Made by a program: the position numbers and the translations under genes. Shown piece after piece: positions 22,198 through 34,530 of a stretch of DNA of 64,000 bases; positions within the stretch are counted from its first letter, which is position 1; every line of letters begins with the position of its first letter. Below the pieces are notes generated by a model that saw only the letters and a program-made list of their open reading frames with translations, was not told the origin of the DNA and did not search any database. The stretch is from Drechmeria coniospora (lineage: Eukaryota > Ascomycota > Sordariomycetes > Hypocreales > Ophiocordycipitaceae): the NCBI RefSeq assembly GCF_001625195.1, contig NC_054389.1, forward strand, positions 4,460,520 through 4,524,519, read 5' to 3'.

Positions 22198-24311
22198 ATG
22201 GCAGCCCCCGACGGCATGCCCATGACGAAAGTCTCACCGAGCTCGGACAAGACAGAGACGGCGGCAAGGCGGGAACCGGCGGATGTTCCGGCGCGGGGCC
22301 ATGATGTCAACGACGGTCGGCCGGCGAGGGGACGTTATTTCGGACCCGGCGGCAAGCTGCGTCCGTTTCGTCTCCTCGCCGGCGACGCTGGCCGGCTGCG
22401 GACGCGGTGGTGGTCGGACTGGGTCGTCTTCAATCAGCAGGTCGTCGCCAGCACCGTCTACATCTTCTTCACCAATATCCTGCCCGGCATCACGTTTGCG
22501 AGCGACTTGTACGTCCTGACGGGCCGCTCGTGGGGCACCATCGAGGTCGTCTTCAGCACCGGCCTGTGTGGGGTCATCTTTGCCCTGTGCGTGTGAGCCC
22601 TCGTGCGCACTTCCGAGTTCCCGTTGTCGTTTCCGGCCCATGGAGAAGTCGGGCGACCGACAGTTTGGGGTTCCGGTGGCCCGCGAATCCCGGAGGCTGG
22701 GGGTCTGGGACGAGCGCTGACAGGGACAGGCAGCTTCTCGGCGCAGCCCCTGACCATCCTCGGCGTCACGGGCCCCTTCTCCGTGTTGGCGGAAAACATC
22801 TATGCGCTGTGCGAAACTCGCTTCCATGTAAGACGCCCGACAAACGGCTCGCCCGCTCGCATCCGCCGCCGTACGAGTTGAAAGGTGGCAAGTGTAGCTC
22901 GGCGAGCAATGGGTGTTGAGGTCGGTCCGCGCTCGCTTGCTGGTTCGCTCGCTTACCTCGCAAACCGCAGGTCGACTTCCTCTCCGTCATGGCTTGGTCC
23001 CTTCTGCATGCCGGCTGGATGCTCCTGCTGCTGGCCGTCTTCAACGCGCATGACTGGACCATGCAGTACGTGACGCACTTCAGTGCCGACATCTTCTCTC
23101 TGCTCAACAGCGTCATCTACTTCCACAAGGCCGCGCTCGAGCTGCGGCGGACCCACGACAGCGTCTCGTTGGCCGCCTTCCTCTACGCCGTCATCGGCGC
23201 CGTCGGCACCTGCCTGCTGGCCATGCTTCTCTCGACGGCCAACGCGTGGCGGCCCCTGTTCCACCGGTACGTGCGGCTCGGTCTCGCCGAGTACGCGGCC
23301 GCCATCTCCATCGTCCTCTTCATCGGCATACCGCACATGGGCGAGCTCGCAGGCCTCGACCACGAACGGCTGGCGGTTCAGACGACCTTTCGGCCCTCGA
23401 GCCCTGACCGGTCCGTCTTCGGCGTGCGCTTCTGGACGCTGCCCATCGGCTGGGTGTTCCTGTCCGTCGTCCCCGGCGCCGTCGTCGCCGTCCTCTTCTA
23501 CTTTGACCACGAGATCAGCAGCATCATCTGCACGGTGCCGCGGTACGGCACCCAGAAGCCGGGTGGCTTCGCCTGGGACGTCGCGCTGCTGGGTCTGACG
23601 ACGATGCTCTGCGGCGCCCTCGGCATCCCGCCCGCCAACGGCCTGCTGCCCCAAGCGCCCCTGCACTCGGAGTCGCTGCTGCACTACGCCGACGAGAACC
23701 CGCACCGGCATCCGTCGCAGGGCCGAGGTCAGGGCGGCGGCGGCGGACGGCGGCGGGTGCCGAGGACGTACGAGCAGCGGTACTCGCACCTCATACAGGC
23801 CGTCTTGATTCTCGCTTTCGTCTCGCCGCCGCTGCAGCGGCTCCTCGGCCTCGCCCAGACATCCGTCCTCGCCGGGCTCTTTCTCTTCATGGGTTACCAA
23901 TCGCTCGCGGTGAATCCGATCCTCGGGCGCGTCGGTCAGCTTGTCACGCCGCTCTCGGAACTACCGGAGCTGCCGACGGGGGTGAGGTGGCGCGCCGTCC
24001 ACGGATACACCCTCTCGCAGCTTCTCCTGACGGGTGCCGTCTTCGCCACCACCTTGACAGTGGCGGCACCTGGGTTCCCCCTCCTCATCGTCGCCCTCGT
24101 GCCGGCTCGCCTGACGCTCGCGGGCCGCATCTGGTCCCGCGAGACGCTACGGGCCGTCGATGGATGGGCGTGCCGGCCGGGAAAGCCCGAAGATGGTGCT
24201 GGAGATGATGCTGAGCATGGTGCCGGGGAGGCTGCCGTGGAGGAAGCGCGGGCTCCCGTGCCAGCGTTTGATGCTGAGAAAGGAACAATGCCTGTGAGTC
24301 GAGGCGGATAA
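22198..24311 (+). CDS. BOR1: Bor1-type anion/borate transporter (SLC4 bicarbonate-transporter family)
   Basis: Three exons, 22198-22586, 22734-22827 and 22971-24311, give 607 residues; the intron phases (2, then 0) close exactly across GTGCGT..CAG and GTAAGA..CAG. The spliced protein reads FNQQVVASTVYIFFTNILPG, then a segment ending FSAQPLTILGVTGPFSVLAE, the hallmark first membrane spans of the HCO3_cotransp family (PF00955). Later segments include HFSADIFSLLNSVIYFHKA and YAAAISIVLFIGIP. Ten or more hydrophobic spans are visible. Length is close to yeast Bor1 (about 576 residues). Yeast and plant members export borate at the plasma membrane; fungal substrates beyond borate are less certain. 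A Gly/Arg-rich loop near GRGQGGGGGRRR and an acidic C-terminal tail are cytosolic-type additions. No repeat motifs fall inside the coding exons. Confidence 0.92.
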
Positions 24312-26396
24312 GGATCGAGTCGGGTGCCGGCGATGTCGTTGACTCTGTCAGGACAGGATGGATCCGAGCGGTTGCCCTATCAGCTGGGCGACTCTGGCTT
24401 CACGGCACTTTGTAGAGGGCCCAGTATTCGGTAACCATGCGTGCTTGTGGTCATTGGCCTCGTTGGTTGACGGTGAAATGTTGTACGCGTACGCATGGGC
24501 GTGTATATTCCAAGTGCACTCGTATATATTGCACGTGTACAGTAACCAAGAGTATGCACTGTAGGTGCGCAGGTCCCATGTCACTATAGTGGGAGGGAGG
24601 GAGGTCTCCGCGCCGTGGAAGGGCTTACCCCAGCAGTCAACCATGCTGTTCGCCCAGGATACTTGCCCTAATTCACATTCAGTGCACTGTACTGTACGAG
24701 TCCTTGCACGTACAAGTACTGTACGGGTACATGTAAGTAACGCATTCTCACATACTGAGTGGTAAATACATGCATGCACATGTACTTGCACAGTAAATTG
24801 TGTGCCCTGAACAGAGTACACCTACTGAAGTATGGACAGTACGTATAGGTACTTGTACAGTACTTGCATGCATGTACTCCTTAGAGCAGGACTTCGTCGG
24901 AGCAGGTCACCTGTTTACATGTAAGTACGGAGCACTGTACTTAGCTACAGTACGTACGAGACCTTCCCGTATAATTATTCGTGAGTACTTGCATGCAAGT
25001 ACTCCGTAGTACCCTACTTGTACGAGTTGCAGACCAGAAATGCTACAAATATTAAACTCCGTACTCATACTGTAAGTACGTGCAATGGATTGTACACCTG
25101 TGCTGTACTCTGTACTTGCATAGTACTTATCCGGTACTGTCGGTATTCTGGTCATACCTTGTTACACACACTCCTACGCAATATACTTACATACTTGTAT
25201 TCGGAGTTCGCGCCTGCATATTTTCGTACATGTAAAAATAGGTGTGCATGTACTTACAAAGCATGTACTTGGGCGTGCCAGCCATACGTACGGAGTACTT
25301 GTTCGTTCATGTTGACGAGTCACAACTCTCGGCAGTTGTAACGTGTGATGAAGGCAGTCGGTACGGAGTACTCCGTACAGGTAACAATGCAGGAACAAAC
25401 AGGGATGAACCTGTCATCCGCTGACCGTCGTACGCATACAACACTCCATACTTGTTGTGCACTCATTACAGTATAAAGTACTTTATATACACGCACGAGC
25501 GTTTGCCTTTCCTCCACTATTACTGCCCGACGCCGACGAGAAATGTTAGCTCAAAACACAGGTCCGTGTGAGTCATGCACGCGGTGCCTAGCGAAGCTGC
25601 GGAGCGTGCATGACAGGTAAAAGGCAAATTGCTCGCCTACCAGGACGTCACCGCGTCACCCAGGTGCCATCCGGCGCGCAACCAGCCAGCGGCTAGCCGA
25701 AGACTGCCGTCGCCACCACACTGTGACCCATCGCCAGCCAACCAGCAACCGAGCCGAGGCGGCTTGCCCTCCTCCGCCTCCGTGGCCCCTTCGAGTCGAG
25801 AAGATGCACACCCACGTACACCGACATGAGCGAAATGAAACGACAAACTGCACCATCATGTCATAAAATGGGACCTGGACCCTCACGAGCCATCCGCACA
25901 TGCGCATGAACCTTTTTTTCATTCTAGACCCATCGCCAGCGGGGTTTTCCGCCACTGCACCGGGCGGCATCGTCGTGAGAAAAATCTAGTAGTGGGGGAT
26001 GACAGTGCTACAACATTAAAACAATAATCGGCAGAGGGGAAACGGGAAGGAGTCGCCTGTCGGGGTGAATGAGCTCTCGAACGAGCTGGGTATCTTACTC
26101 CGTCGCTCTCGTCATCGCTTCCCCGCCTGCCTCGTCATCTGGTCTCTCTCGCCACCCGTCTCGGCACTTGGGTCTCTCCAAAGTCCATCCCCCAAGCTGC
26201 TCCGGCGATGTCGCTTTTTTTGTTTTACCGTCAAGGAAAGATGGTTGCTTCGTCTGCCGAAAAGCACAAGCACCGATGCCGTCCGTGGGCCGGACAGGTA
26301 AAAAAAAATAGAAGAGGGCCTCGGATGATTCCACAGCCCTCTCTGCCTTGGCGCGCGTGAATGGCCCGGTTGAGAGAGGCACGGCGCGTCGGCGCG
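24312..26396. repeat. Convergent intergenic region with GTAC palindromes
   Basis: The motif family is dense from about 24480 to 25500, including a perfect 18-base palindrome at 25361-25378 (GTACGGAGTACTCCGTAC). 25530-26390 is motif-free, moderately GC-rich, and probably contains the 3' untranslated region of the next minus-strand gene. No gene is supported. Confidence 0.6.
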
Positions 26397-27071
26397 TCAC
26401 TTGATGTTCTTGAACAGGTCGACGCCCAGACCCTCGTTTTCCTTTTCAAGGTCTGCCAGCTCCGGGATCATGGGCGGTGGTGGACCGCAAGGTTTCCGGG
26501 AGAAGACGCTCGAGGACGAGTCGTCAAAGAAGACGCTCGATCGCTTGAACTCCCCGCCCCGTAGCCGACTAAACCAACCGCTGCTTCGCTTCGACTTTCG
26601 ATCGTCCATGACGCTGGCCGCACCTCGGCTCTCCGGGCGGCCCATGCTGGGCAGGGAAGCGTTTCCGGGCGACGACAGGCGGCCCTCTGCGTAGCTCGCG
26701 TTCAGCATGGTCCTGCTGAACAATCTGCGGAGGCTACCCTGCCGGCCGGAGCCGGCTGGGCTCAAGGGCGCGCCGTCGGCCGATCGTTTGGTGCCGACAA
26801 AGTTGGCGGCGCTTGGGCATGAGTCAAAGGACTGGTCGAGGCCGTCGGCGGCTGCTGTCTTGTCCGCGACGAGAGCCACGACCTCCTTCTTGCCGGTGCC
26901 AGGCGGTGTTTGCGGCGGCGTGGGAACCCTCGGGAGCGGAGAGGCCAGAGGAGGAGGTATGTTCGTGCCGTCGGTGATGTTGCCAAAGTTGAGGTTGAGG
27001 GCCGGCAGCTCAAACTTGGGAGGCGCCGCCTTGGCTGCCACCGCCCTGCTGGCCACGAGGGAGGGGGACAT
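26397..27071 (-). CDS. Small conserved fungal protein of unknown function
   Basis: A single exon of 224 residues starting MSPSLVASRAVAAK. The N-terminal part has a LPALNLNFGNITDGTNIPPP motif, followed by Pro/Ser-rich sequence, a GSLRRLFSRTMLNASYAEG block, a DDRKSKRSSGWFSRLRGGE block and a C-terminal MIPELADLEKENEG plus GVDLFKNIK. From memory, proteins with this series of blocks recur in Hypocreales and remain uncharacterised. There are no membrane segments and no catalytic motif; it is basic and probably mostly disordered. The start is chosen because the conserved-looking sequence begins there, although the frame is open upstream to 27341 with poor composition. Confidence 0.72.
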   Translation of the reverse strand: MSPSLVASRAVAAKAAPPKFELPALNLNFGNITDGTNIPPPLASPLPRVPTPPQTPPGTGKKEVVALVADKTAAADGLDQSFDSCPSAANFVGTKRSADGAPLSPAGSGRQGSLRRLFSRTMLNASYAEGRLSSPGNASLPSMGRPESRGAASVMDDRKSKRSSGWFSRLRGGEFKRSSVFFDDSSSSVFSRKPCGPPPPMIPELADLEKENEGLGVDLFKNIK

Positions 27072-27900
27072 GGTGAAGACGAAGAGGTCGACGACGAGCC
27101 GCTTCGTCGGCAGAAAGGTCGGGGCCTGGGGCGGCGGGTGAGCGGTGCAGGAGCAGCGTGACGGACAGGCCCGGCGGCTCGACAGGAACCCGAAGGCGGA
27201 AGCGGGCCGTCCGAATGGCAAAGCGAGCCAGGTAGGTGCGAGAGGTGGCAACGTCGGGAGAGAATGAAAGAGGGAGCGTGTGCGGGAATGGGTTGCCGCG
27301 TCGTGCTGGAGGGCGTCGAGAAGCGGCGACGACGAGGACAAAGAATCCAGGTGTGGTGGTGATACTTGGGTCGCCGGATGGCTTGACGGGGTTGCGTACG
27401 TGTGCGTGTAAAGTGCAGCTGTCGAGTCCGCGTCTTCCCCACAGGCCCAGGCGGAGACGGAGTCGTCGGGGTCGACGGAGCGATGGGAAAGGAGTGCTGC
27501 AATTTCTCTCGTGGTCCGGAGAAGAAGGGACGAGACCGGGGAGCAGGCAACGAGGATCGCTGGTTGAAAAACTGGAGCAGGTGGCTTGCGTTGCCCAGGG
27601 TTTGCGTGCGCGTGCGTGGCGTGGGCGGTCCAGGGGTGCTCGACGGATCGTCGGATGGAGCAGGACGAGGGAGTCGTGGCAACGAAGCTGCAGCTCGACG
27701 CCGGCGGTGGGTGCCGTCACGGAGAAGCCCACGGCGGACGAGAGGGGAAACGGTAGGCGTGAAGCGAGGAGGGGGCGAGTCGATGGAGCGTCGAGGAGGA
27801 AAGAAAGAGGGTTGGGCGATGCAGGACGAAGGCCGAGCAGCGCAGGAATCGTGAAGATGCGAGTTCCCTGGTGCTACCCAAGGTAGGGACTAATAGCAAG
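27072..27900 (-). promoter_or_regulatory. GC-rich leader/promoter of the 224-residue gene
   Basis: On the minus strand this is C/T-rich with CGTCG-type runs, resembling the leaders of other genes here. Overlapping open frames on both strands are a consequence of high GC. No TATA box or upstream coding exon could be justified. Confidence 0.4.
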
Positions 27901-29940
27901 TCGGTCGGTGCCAAGTTGTGCAGGTGAGAATTAGTTGCAAGTACTAGTACATGTAGGCCCCGAAGATGCAGTAAGCACTCGGGTATGCCCATGAGTACAA
28001 CTACTTGCGGAGCACGAGTCTGTTCAAACCGTACTAGCACTCCGTACGCCTATTGCACTTGCATGGACGGAGTACGGAGTACGGATATCAGGAGGTACGA
28101 AGGAACCAGGGTGTCTGGTAGGGAATACTTTGTAGGCGTGAGCTTTCAAGGTAGAGCGGAGTACCTGAACACTGTGCAGTACGGAGTAACAATGGTTGTA
28201 CGCCCAAATACGGGCGACCTGCCCGCCCTGTGGTGGGAAGCTTACTCACTAAGGTAGTACTCACTGAACAGATGCTTGCCCTGACGTGCCCCTGGTGCCT
28301 TGGTACCAACCAAGGGGATAGCAGGTGGATACGCACAGGTACTTGCACTTGCTTACTAGGTAGGTGTGCATGGAAGTACTTACTCCGTACTGTACAGTAC
28401 TGTACTTGCAGTCCAGTAATCGAAGTGGATGCTACTGGAGTGCAGGAACTGGGGTGAGGCTGGCTGGGACGGGCAAAGGCCAGGTACTTTTCAGTGGACG
28501 GCTCCAGGTCCAGCCAGGGTGGATGGGACAGAAAGAGGTTGGGGCGTCCGCGCCATGGCACTGGTTGGATGAACAGCCTTCGTTTAGCTCGGCGCAAGCG
28601 TGCGAGCTGCGTACCAATTAGGTAGTGGGCTTAGCGGTGCCTGCCTGCACTGCAGGTGTACGTGGTTCCCAGGGACCAGCACGCGAGTGCAAATACTATG
28701 CACACTTTACTCCGTACTACGTACGCACACTTGCAGCGCAGTACGTGAGTAGCGGCACATGCGCCGGGGTATATCCTTGCCGGTGCAGCAGCAGTACGCT
28801 TAAAGGAGGGCACGCCTGCCAGGACTCCGTAATGCACTGTACATGTACGTGGCTCGTTCGGTTGTACCGTGCGGTGTATGGAGGGCTGCACAGTACGGTA
28901 GTTGCGCAAGTATACCTTACCTATGCAGTTGTAGTAGGCACGCACGGAGCACTCAATAATACCTACTTACACACTTATGGAAGATGTACTAAGGTACTAG
29001 GTAGGTAGGGGTCCGTGCTAGCGGCACCATCCGAGGAACTCTATGGAGGGGCTGGGCGGCGTCACCGTTCGGCGGTGGTGTCACGGGAAGGGACAATGGC
29101 TGCCTTCCCGCACGCCGTACTTGCAGGTATTCCTTACACCGAGTAAGTACTTACTAGGTATTATGATACTGATACTCGCGACCCAGTACTCAGTACCCCA
29201 GGTGCAAGTAATTACTAGGTACTTACTAGGTACTGTGCAACTACAAACACAGTCTGTATTCCTACTACAGTACATCTACTTGCGCTCCGTACCAATTATG
29301 CACAAGTACTCCGTACATGTACACCCATCGGAACGCTCAAAGTACTGTACTGCACTTGCTACTCTCCTCCTCAACGTCACCAGCACACGACGCGCGCACA
29401 TACGCTCTGCCTTGGCGATTCCACCCATGACTGACAGCCTCCCCAACCGGGCCAACCCTTTTTCGGCGGGGGGGGGGGGGGGGGGGGGCGCCTGGCAAGG
29501 GTGGGAATTTGCGTGCTTGTCTGGTTCGTCGCCTTGATCACCAACGAACGTGCCCGTAATGCCGTGTCACTTTTCGTGAATACTGCCGCGGCCAATACAT
29601 GTACATGTACGGAGAATTGGTGCTTGCCAAGTACTGTACTTGCACCACACATGTACTTGCGTGCACTTGGGAACGGTCATGTCATGCACTGCAACTGTTG
29701 CAACTGCACTGTAACTGCACCGCGAATGCACTACAACTGCACGCACGTATCCGAACGCGTCCTGCACGTACTGTACAGGTACAAGCACCTGCAGGCAAAA
29801 CACCGTACCGCATGTGTTCTGGTACGCAGCATGCTAATTAGTTCGCCGTACCCGCACCGCATGCACAGTACGGCGTACGGAGTACCGAGTACAGTAAATG
29901 GGTGCTTGCGTTTATACCACGCAGTACTCCGTAGTGGCTG
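27901..29940. repeat. GTAC motif tract
   Basis: About 2 kb of nearly continuous GTAC-type words with TACGGAGTAC palindromes (for example 28066-28085), GTACAGTAC and TACTTGCAC units, interrupted by motif-poor patches (28430-28620, 29380-29580). A 21-base poly-G run lies at 29468-29488. No gene is supported. Confidence 0.6.
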
Positions 29941-31020
29941 CGCGTGCACCTACGTGTTCGGGCTAGGAAAAGAAATCTCCAGCCCCCGTCTTCTTCTTTC
30001 TTCTTCTCCCCTCGACGTTGCATCTGCCAACCGCCCGACGGCTCCGTGTCGGGGCTTTTCGGTCTCCAAGTTGCCGTCTCCTCCCTGCCCGGTTCTCTCT
30101 TGGCGCTTCTCAAAGTCTCGAGCGCATCCGAGGGCAGCCGACTGCAAAGGAGAGACTCGCTTCCCTCCATCCTCAGCTCGTCGCCGCAAGCCATCTCCGT
30201 TCAACCGTAAAGGGGGGTTGCGCCTCCGGGACGAGTGCCATTGCTTGCCCCTTGTTTCGTTGGCAGGGTCCCCATGGTGGGCACATGCACCCCGACCACA
30301 TGCAAGGCAGCGTGTGGGCGAGGCCGTGGGTGCAGAGGTGGCGGCCATCACTTTCGTCAGGGACCCTTTGCCGGGTTTCGAGCACCAATACCCCTAGTCC
30401 GAATGGAAGGATGCGCCGATGAGCGCCGACGACGTAGCACCGGCGAGCATTCTCCCGTGCGAGCACCTCCGGGTGGATCGAGTCGGAAGGGCCCTTGCAG
30501 AATGGGAACAGCGTTCGACATCAATGATGAATCGATGACGATTCGATGACGGTGTCCACCCCTTCTTGTCAGTTGCTAACCCCAACGATACGAACGGCGG
30601 GAATCGAATGGTGCAGCTGTTCTCAGCTGTTCTCCGCAACAGCCGTCAATGACGCCCGCCGACAAGTGATCTGGTTCATTCCGCCAAACACCACATGCCA
30701 ACATGCTTTTTTCGACATCCAGCGCTTGGGTGTCCTTGCGGCCACTACATGTCCCACATGTAGGCTAGGAAGTAGTAGCCCGAGTCCTCCAGCCAGTCAG
30801 CCAGCCAGCCGTCCTGTTTCCTTCTCGCCGCCTCCGCCATTCGTGCAGATGTAGATTTTGCAGCGTCCCATGGTGTGAGCCACCTTCCAAGTCAATACAG
30901 GAGGTGCGAATGCGAAGGAGGAAAAAATACCGTGCGTGTCCTTGGCGGATTCCACAGGTTCCATGCCCGTATGCTCCGTACTGCATGTCATCCGTCCGGC
31001 TCACTCTCCCTTCATCTTCA
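29941..31020. other. Motif-poor island between repeat tracts
   Basis: This is 1.1 kb of sequence of roughly gene-like composition, pyrimidine-rich at 29975-30150 like a fungal leader, but with no open frame that resembles a protein and no convincing spliced model on either strand. It could be an upstream regulatory area of ETR1, a non-coding transcript or a decayed gene; the sequence does not decide. Confidence 0.35.
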
Positions 31021-31900
31021 CCATTACCTTCAAGCTCCCGGCATAGGTACTTGCATTGAAGTAGAGTGGGCGAAGTTCAAGAGCAAGGCAGACATGCTTT
31101 GTCTGCTGGCGACATTCCGTGTTGATCGGCAATCGTGGAGTCACCAAGCGAACAGCAGGGAAAGCCTTCGGCAATGCAAGGGGTAGCCATCGGCCTGCAG
31201 TGCCACAACAGATGGAGATGTCCGTGTACTAGTGTTCGCGATTGCTCGTTCACGGTATTACTTTGTAAGCGAACGACGATCGGTAGTGCTTGTACTCCGG
31301 TACTTGCACTTACACTACTATCATCGAAGGTCGGTCTGTCCATGAATGTCCAGATGGATCTCGAGCGCATCAAACATTATAGCTGTGCGAGGACGGATAA
31401 TGGTGGACGTACTTACTTACATGTAGGTGACAATACTGTACATGTACGGAGTATATACGGAGTACATCTAGGACTTCAGTATGTGTTGATTATTGGTATA
31501 ATTACTTAAGTAGGTACGCTTGTAGTACCGTCCCGTACTGTACCAATAATACTTGCAAGTACGGAGTACGGAGTACTCCATTGGTCTTCTGTACCCATCA
31601 TTGGGTACCTACCCTTGCAGTAATAAGTGCGCTGACTGTACGGAGTACTCCGTACGCAGTACAGATGGGCTGTAGGTCACAGGGCTCCCTCCACTATATG
31701 TACTGTACTGTACAGGTACTAAGTATTTACCTAGTACTCCGTACTTGCACTTGTAATTATCAGGCGCAAAGTCCTCAAGTACAGTTGGTGTACTCTGTAC
31801 TCCGTACTCCGTACAGTAATTACATCTGCACCTACTGTACATGCAGTACTTGTACTTGTACTTGCACTGTAATGCAGGTACTACGCAAGTACATCGTACG
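31021..31900. repeat. GTAC motif tract upstream of ETR1
   Basis: Dense GTAC motifs occur mainly from 31400 to 31900, with a perfect 18-base palindrome GTACGGAGTACTCCGTAC at 31638-31655, an exact duplicate of the one at 25361-25378. The tract ends about 180 bases before the ETR1 start codon. Confidence 0.6.
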
Positions 31901-32082
31901 TGTTACCCATATTATGCACAAGGCTGGATGGAGCTCGCAAAACCTCCTGCAACAAGCGTCAACGTCATCGACCGCCTCGCCCGCCTGCAGGCCGAGGACC
32001 CGGTTTCTTGTCAACCCAGACCCCGCCAGACAACCAGATTCATCCCCTCACAGCCGTGGAGGCCGGCACACGTCACCGCTAC

Positions 32083-33457
32083 ATGATCATGGCGGCTGCC
32101 CATCACCTTGGGCTACCGCTCCGGCTCATCTCGCCAAGCCTCACTAGGCCGTCGTCCATCGGCACCTCGACGAGATCACTCCAAGCCTGCTGCCTCCGTC
32201 GCCTACCCGTCTCGGCCGTCCGGCATAAGTCGGGTCCGTACGGCTACACCCAGGCCAAGGCCCTCGTGTACTCGAAGAATGGAGAACCCTGCGACGTCCT
32301 GAAGTAAGCACCTCGTTCAGACGCTTGCTACCCGGCGAGGATCCAATGCCGACCCCAACGGGATTGCCCGACCTGACCGCCGCCGCAGCCTTCACACTCA
32401 CTCATTATCCCCATCGCTGCCGTCCTCCTCCGTCCTCGTTCGCTCCCTTGCCGCCCCCATCAACCCGGCCGACATCAACACGATACAGGGCACCTACGGC
32501 TCCCGACAACCCCTGACCTCCCTGCTCGGCACCCCGGAGCCGTCGGCGGTGCCCGGGAACGAGGGTGTGTTCGAGGTCCTCGCCGTCGGCGACCCTTCCT
32601 CGAGCCTCAAAAAGGGCGACTGGGTGATTCCTGCAGCCTCCCAGATCGGCACCTGGAGGACTCATGCCGTCTTCGCCGTCGACGACCTTCTCAAGGTCGA
32701 CAAGGCAGGCTTGACCCCCACCCAGGTCGCCCTCGTCAGCGTCAACCCCTGCACCGCCTACCGCATCCTGCGATCGTACGGGCCGAGCGCCGGCATCAAG
32801 GCCGGTCTCGGCATGCGCCCTCTCGACCTTGGATCTGGCCAGTGGTTCATCCAAAACGGCGCAAACTCGGGTGTCGGCCGCGCCGCCATCCAGTTTGGAA
32901 AGCTCTGGGGTCTTCGGAGCATCAACGTCATCCGCGACAGGGATACGGCCGAGGAAACGGATGCTCTGAGGAGAGAGCTCCTCGAGCTCGGCGCCGATGT
33001 CGTCGTCACCGAGTCGCACTTTCTTTCTCGTGCTTGGAGGGACCAGCTCGACGAGATCACCCGACACGGCCGCGAGACCATCGGCCTCGGCCTCAACTGC
33101 GTCGGCGGCAAATCAGCCACCTCGCTCGCTCGTTCCCTCGCCGACGGGGCCACCCTCGTCTCCTACGGCGGCATGTCTAGACAGCCTCTCGTGCTTCCCC
33201 TGGGTCAGCTCATCTTTAAAGATATTCGATTCGTCGGTTTCTGGCTCTCCAGATGGAACCAGCAAGACGTCGTCGGACGCAAGCACATGGTGGCCGACAT
33301 CCTGAACCTCACCCGGGACGCCAAGTTTCGCGACGTGCCCGTCGAGAACGTCAGGTGGGACTGGGATACCGAGGCGGCGACCCTGCGTGACGCCGTGCGC
33401 CGGGGCCTCGACGGATTCAGGAAAGGAAAGGGTGTCTTTGTATTTGGCGATACCTGA
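32083..33457 (+). CDS. ETR1: Mitochondrial 2-enoyl thioester reductase Etr1/MECR
   Basis: Two exons, 32083-32303 and 32389-33457, give 429 residues; the 85-nt intron starts GTAAGC and ends CGCAG. The protein reduces trans-2-enoyl-ACP with NADPH, the last step of each cycle in mitochondrial type II fatty-acid synthesis, which supplies octanoyl for lipoate. Family hallmarks are SGPYGYTQAKALVYSKNGEP, PINPADINTIQGTYG, the GNEGVFEV motif, and the Rossmann signature QNGANSGVGRAAIQFGK. These place it among MECR-type medium-chain dehydrogenase/reductases without the zinc ligands of alcohol dehydrogenases. The N-terminus (about 50 residues, rich in Arg and Ser and lacking acidic residues) fits a mitochondrial presequence. 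An alternative start two codons later (32089) differs trivially. The C-terminal VENVRWDWD and DGFRKGKGVFVFGD close the protein at the usual length. Confidence 0.94.
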
Positions 33458-34433
33458 ACCTTTTTGCTCCCTCTACCCTAACCTGCCCTTACCTATGGCC
33501 TCTGTAGAAGGGCCATTCCTGTTCGTGTGCCTTGTTCGTATCAATGATAAAAAACGGAAGCAACTGACTCGACATTAACCACTGACGGAGCCCAAAAATG
33601 GCAGTAAATTCAGACAATTACTTCTAACGATGCCGGTATCATCGCTATTATTCCCCCTGTTTTCCTGTGTCTTCTGGTGTCCGCATGGCCCAACGCGTGC
33701 GCAGAAATCACCAAAGTCGTCCACCTCGCCGGTCGCAAGCTTGAGAAAATGTCCACCGACGCATCGATATCAGAATCCTCACCTCTCCTACCTTCCGGGA
33801 CTCGTCCGCTTCGAGGCCGGTGGTGCGAACTCAGTCCAGGTCCATACCGTTGGGTGGATCGCCGTCCGGAGACCTGTTACTCTCGCCACATGGTCCTGCT
33901 GGTTGCCAACTTGGTCCTCGCCGTTTGGGAAGCTCCAACGCCCTCCTTGTCTGAAGAATTGTTGCCCTTGCCACATAGAGAGCCGGCCAGCTCACCACTT
34001 GACACATCGTCGTCCCTGCCGCTGTTGTAGTGATCATCGTCCTCGGTGCACGGAGAATTATCAACTTCACCCTCTTGGGTGCCTGCGTCATCGTTGTCGT
34101 GTACCAGGCTGGCTGAAGGAGATGCCATCGTCACCGTTGTTCTCGTCATCATCATCAGGTGTGGGGCCGTTGCTATCGTCGGCTTGTGCCAGGCGGTCGT
34201 CCTGATCGGCTGGGGGGGGGGGGGGGGACAATCGCCATCGCCGTCCGGGGAGGAGCCATCATCACCGTTGTCGTGTGCCAGGTTGCCGGACTGATCGGCT
34301 GAAGGAGGCAATCGTTCTCGTCGCCATCATTCTTATCGTTGTCGTTCGGGTAGGAGCCGTCGTCATCATTCTCGTGTGTCAGACTGCCATCCTGATCGGT
34401 CGAGGAAGGCAATCGTCATCGTCATCGTCACCG
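33458..34433. other. Convergent intergenic region
   Basis: 33458-33990 is the 3' flank of ETR1. From about 34040 the region is occupied by degenerate repeat units that continue the acidic repeat of the neighbouring minus-strand gene (see repeat entry). There are few GTAC motifs. No separate gene is supported. Confidence 0.45.
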
Positions 34434-34530
34434 TCATTCCGCTTCACTGTCGTTCTCATCATCACCGTCCCATGAGGAGCCATCATCACCGTTGTCGTGT
34501 GCCAGGTTGCCGGACTGATCGACTGAAGGA
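34040..34530 (-). repeat. Degenerate tandem repeat coding for acidic Asp/Asn/Ser peptides
   Basis: Related units carry a shared core (GGAGCCATCATCACCG, then TTGTCGTGTGCCAGGTTGCC, then GGACTGATCG on plus), near-identical at 34252-34298 and 34472-34518, with diverged copies near 34345-34400 and 34085-34140. On the minus strand the core reads DQSGNLAHDNGDDGSS. The last unit in the open frame forms the C-terminus of the 596-residue protein; the other units lie downstream of its stop, in other frames. A run of 16 G at 34212-34227 interrupts the array. Confidence 0.7.

Noticed and set aside
25361..25378. CRISPR-like or phage attachment interpretation of the palindromes
   Set aside because: There is no regular spacing, no spacers and no cas genes; the host is a fungus.
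29944..30549. Overlapping open frames as a small gene
   Set aside because: No frame has protein-like composition or a splice model; listed only as an island of unknown nature.
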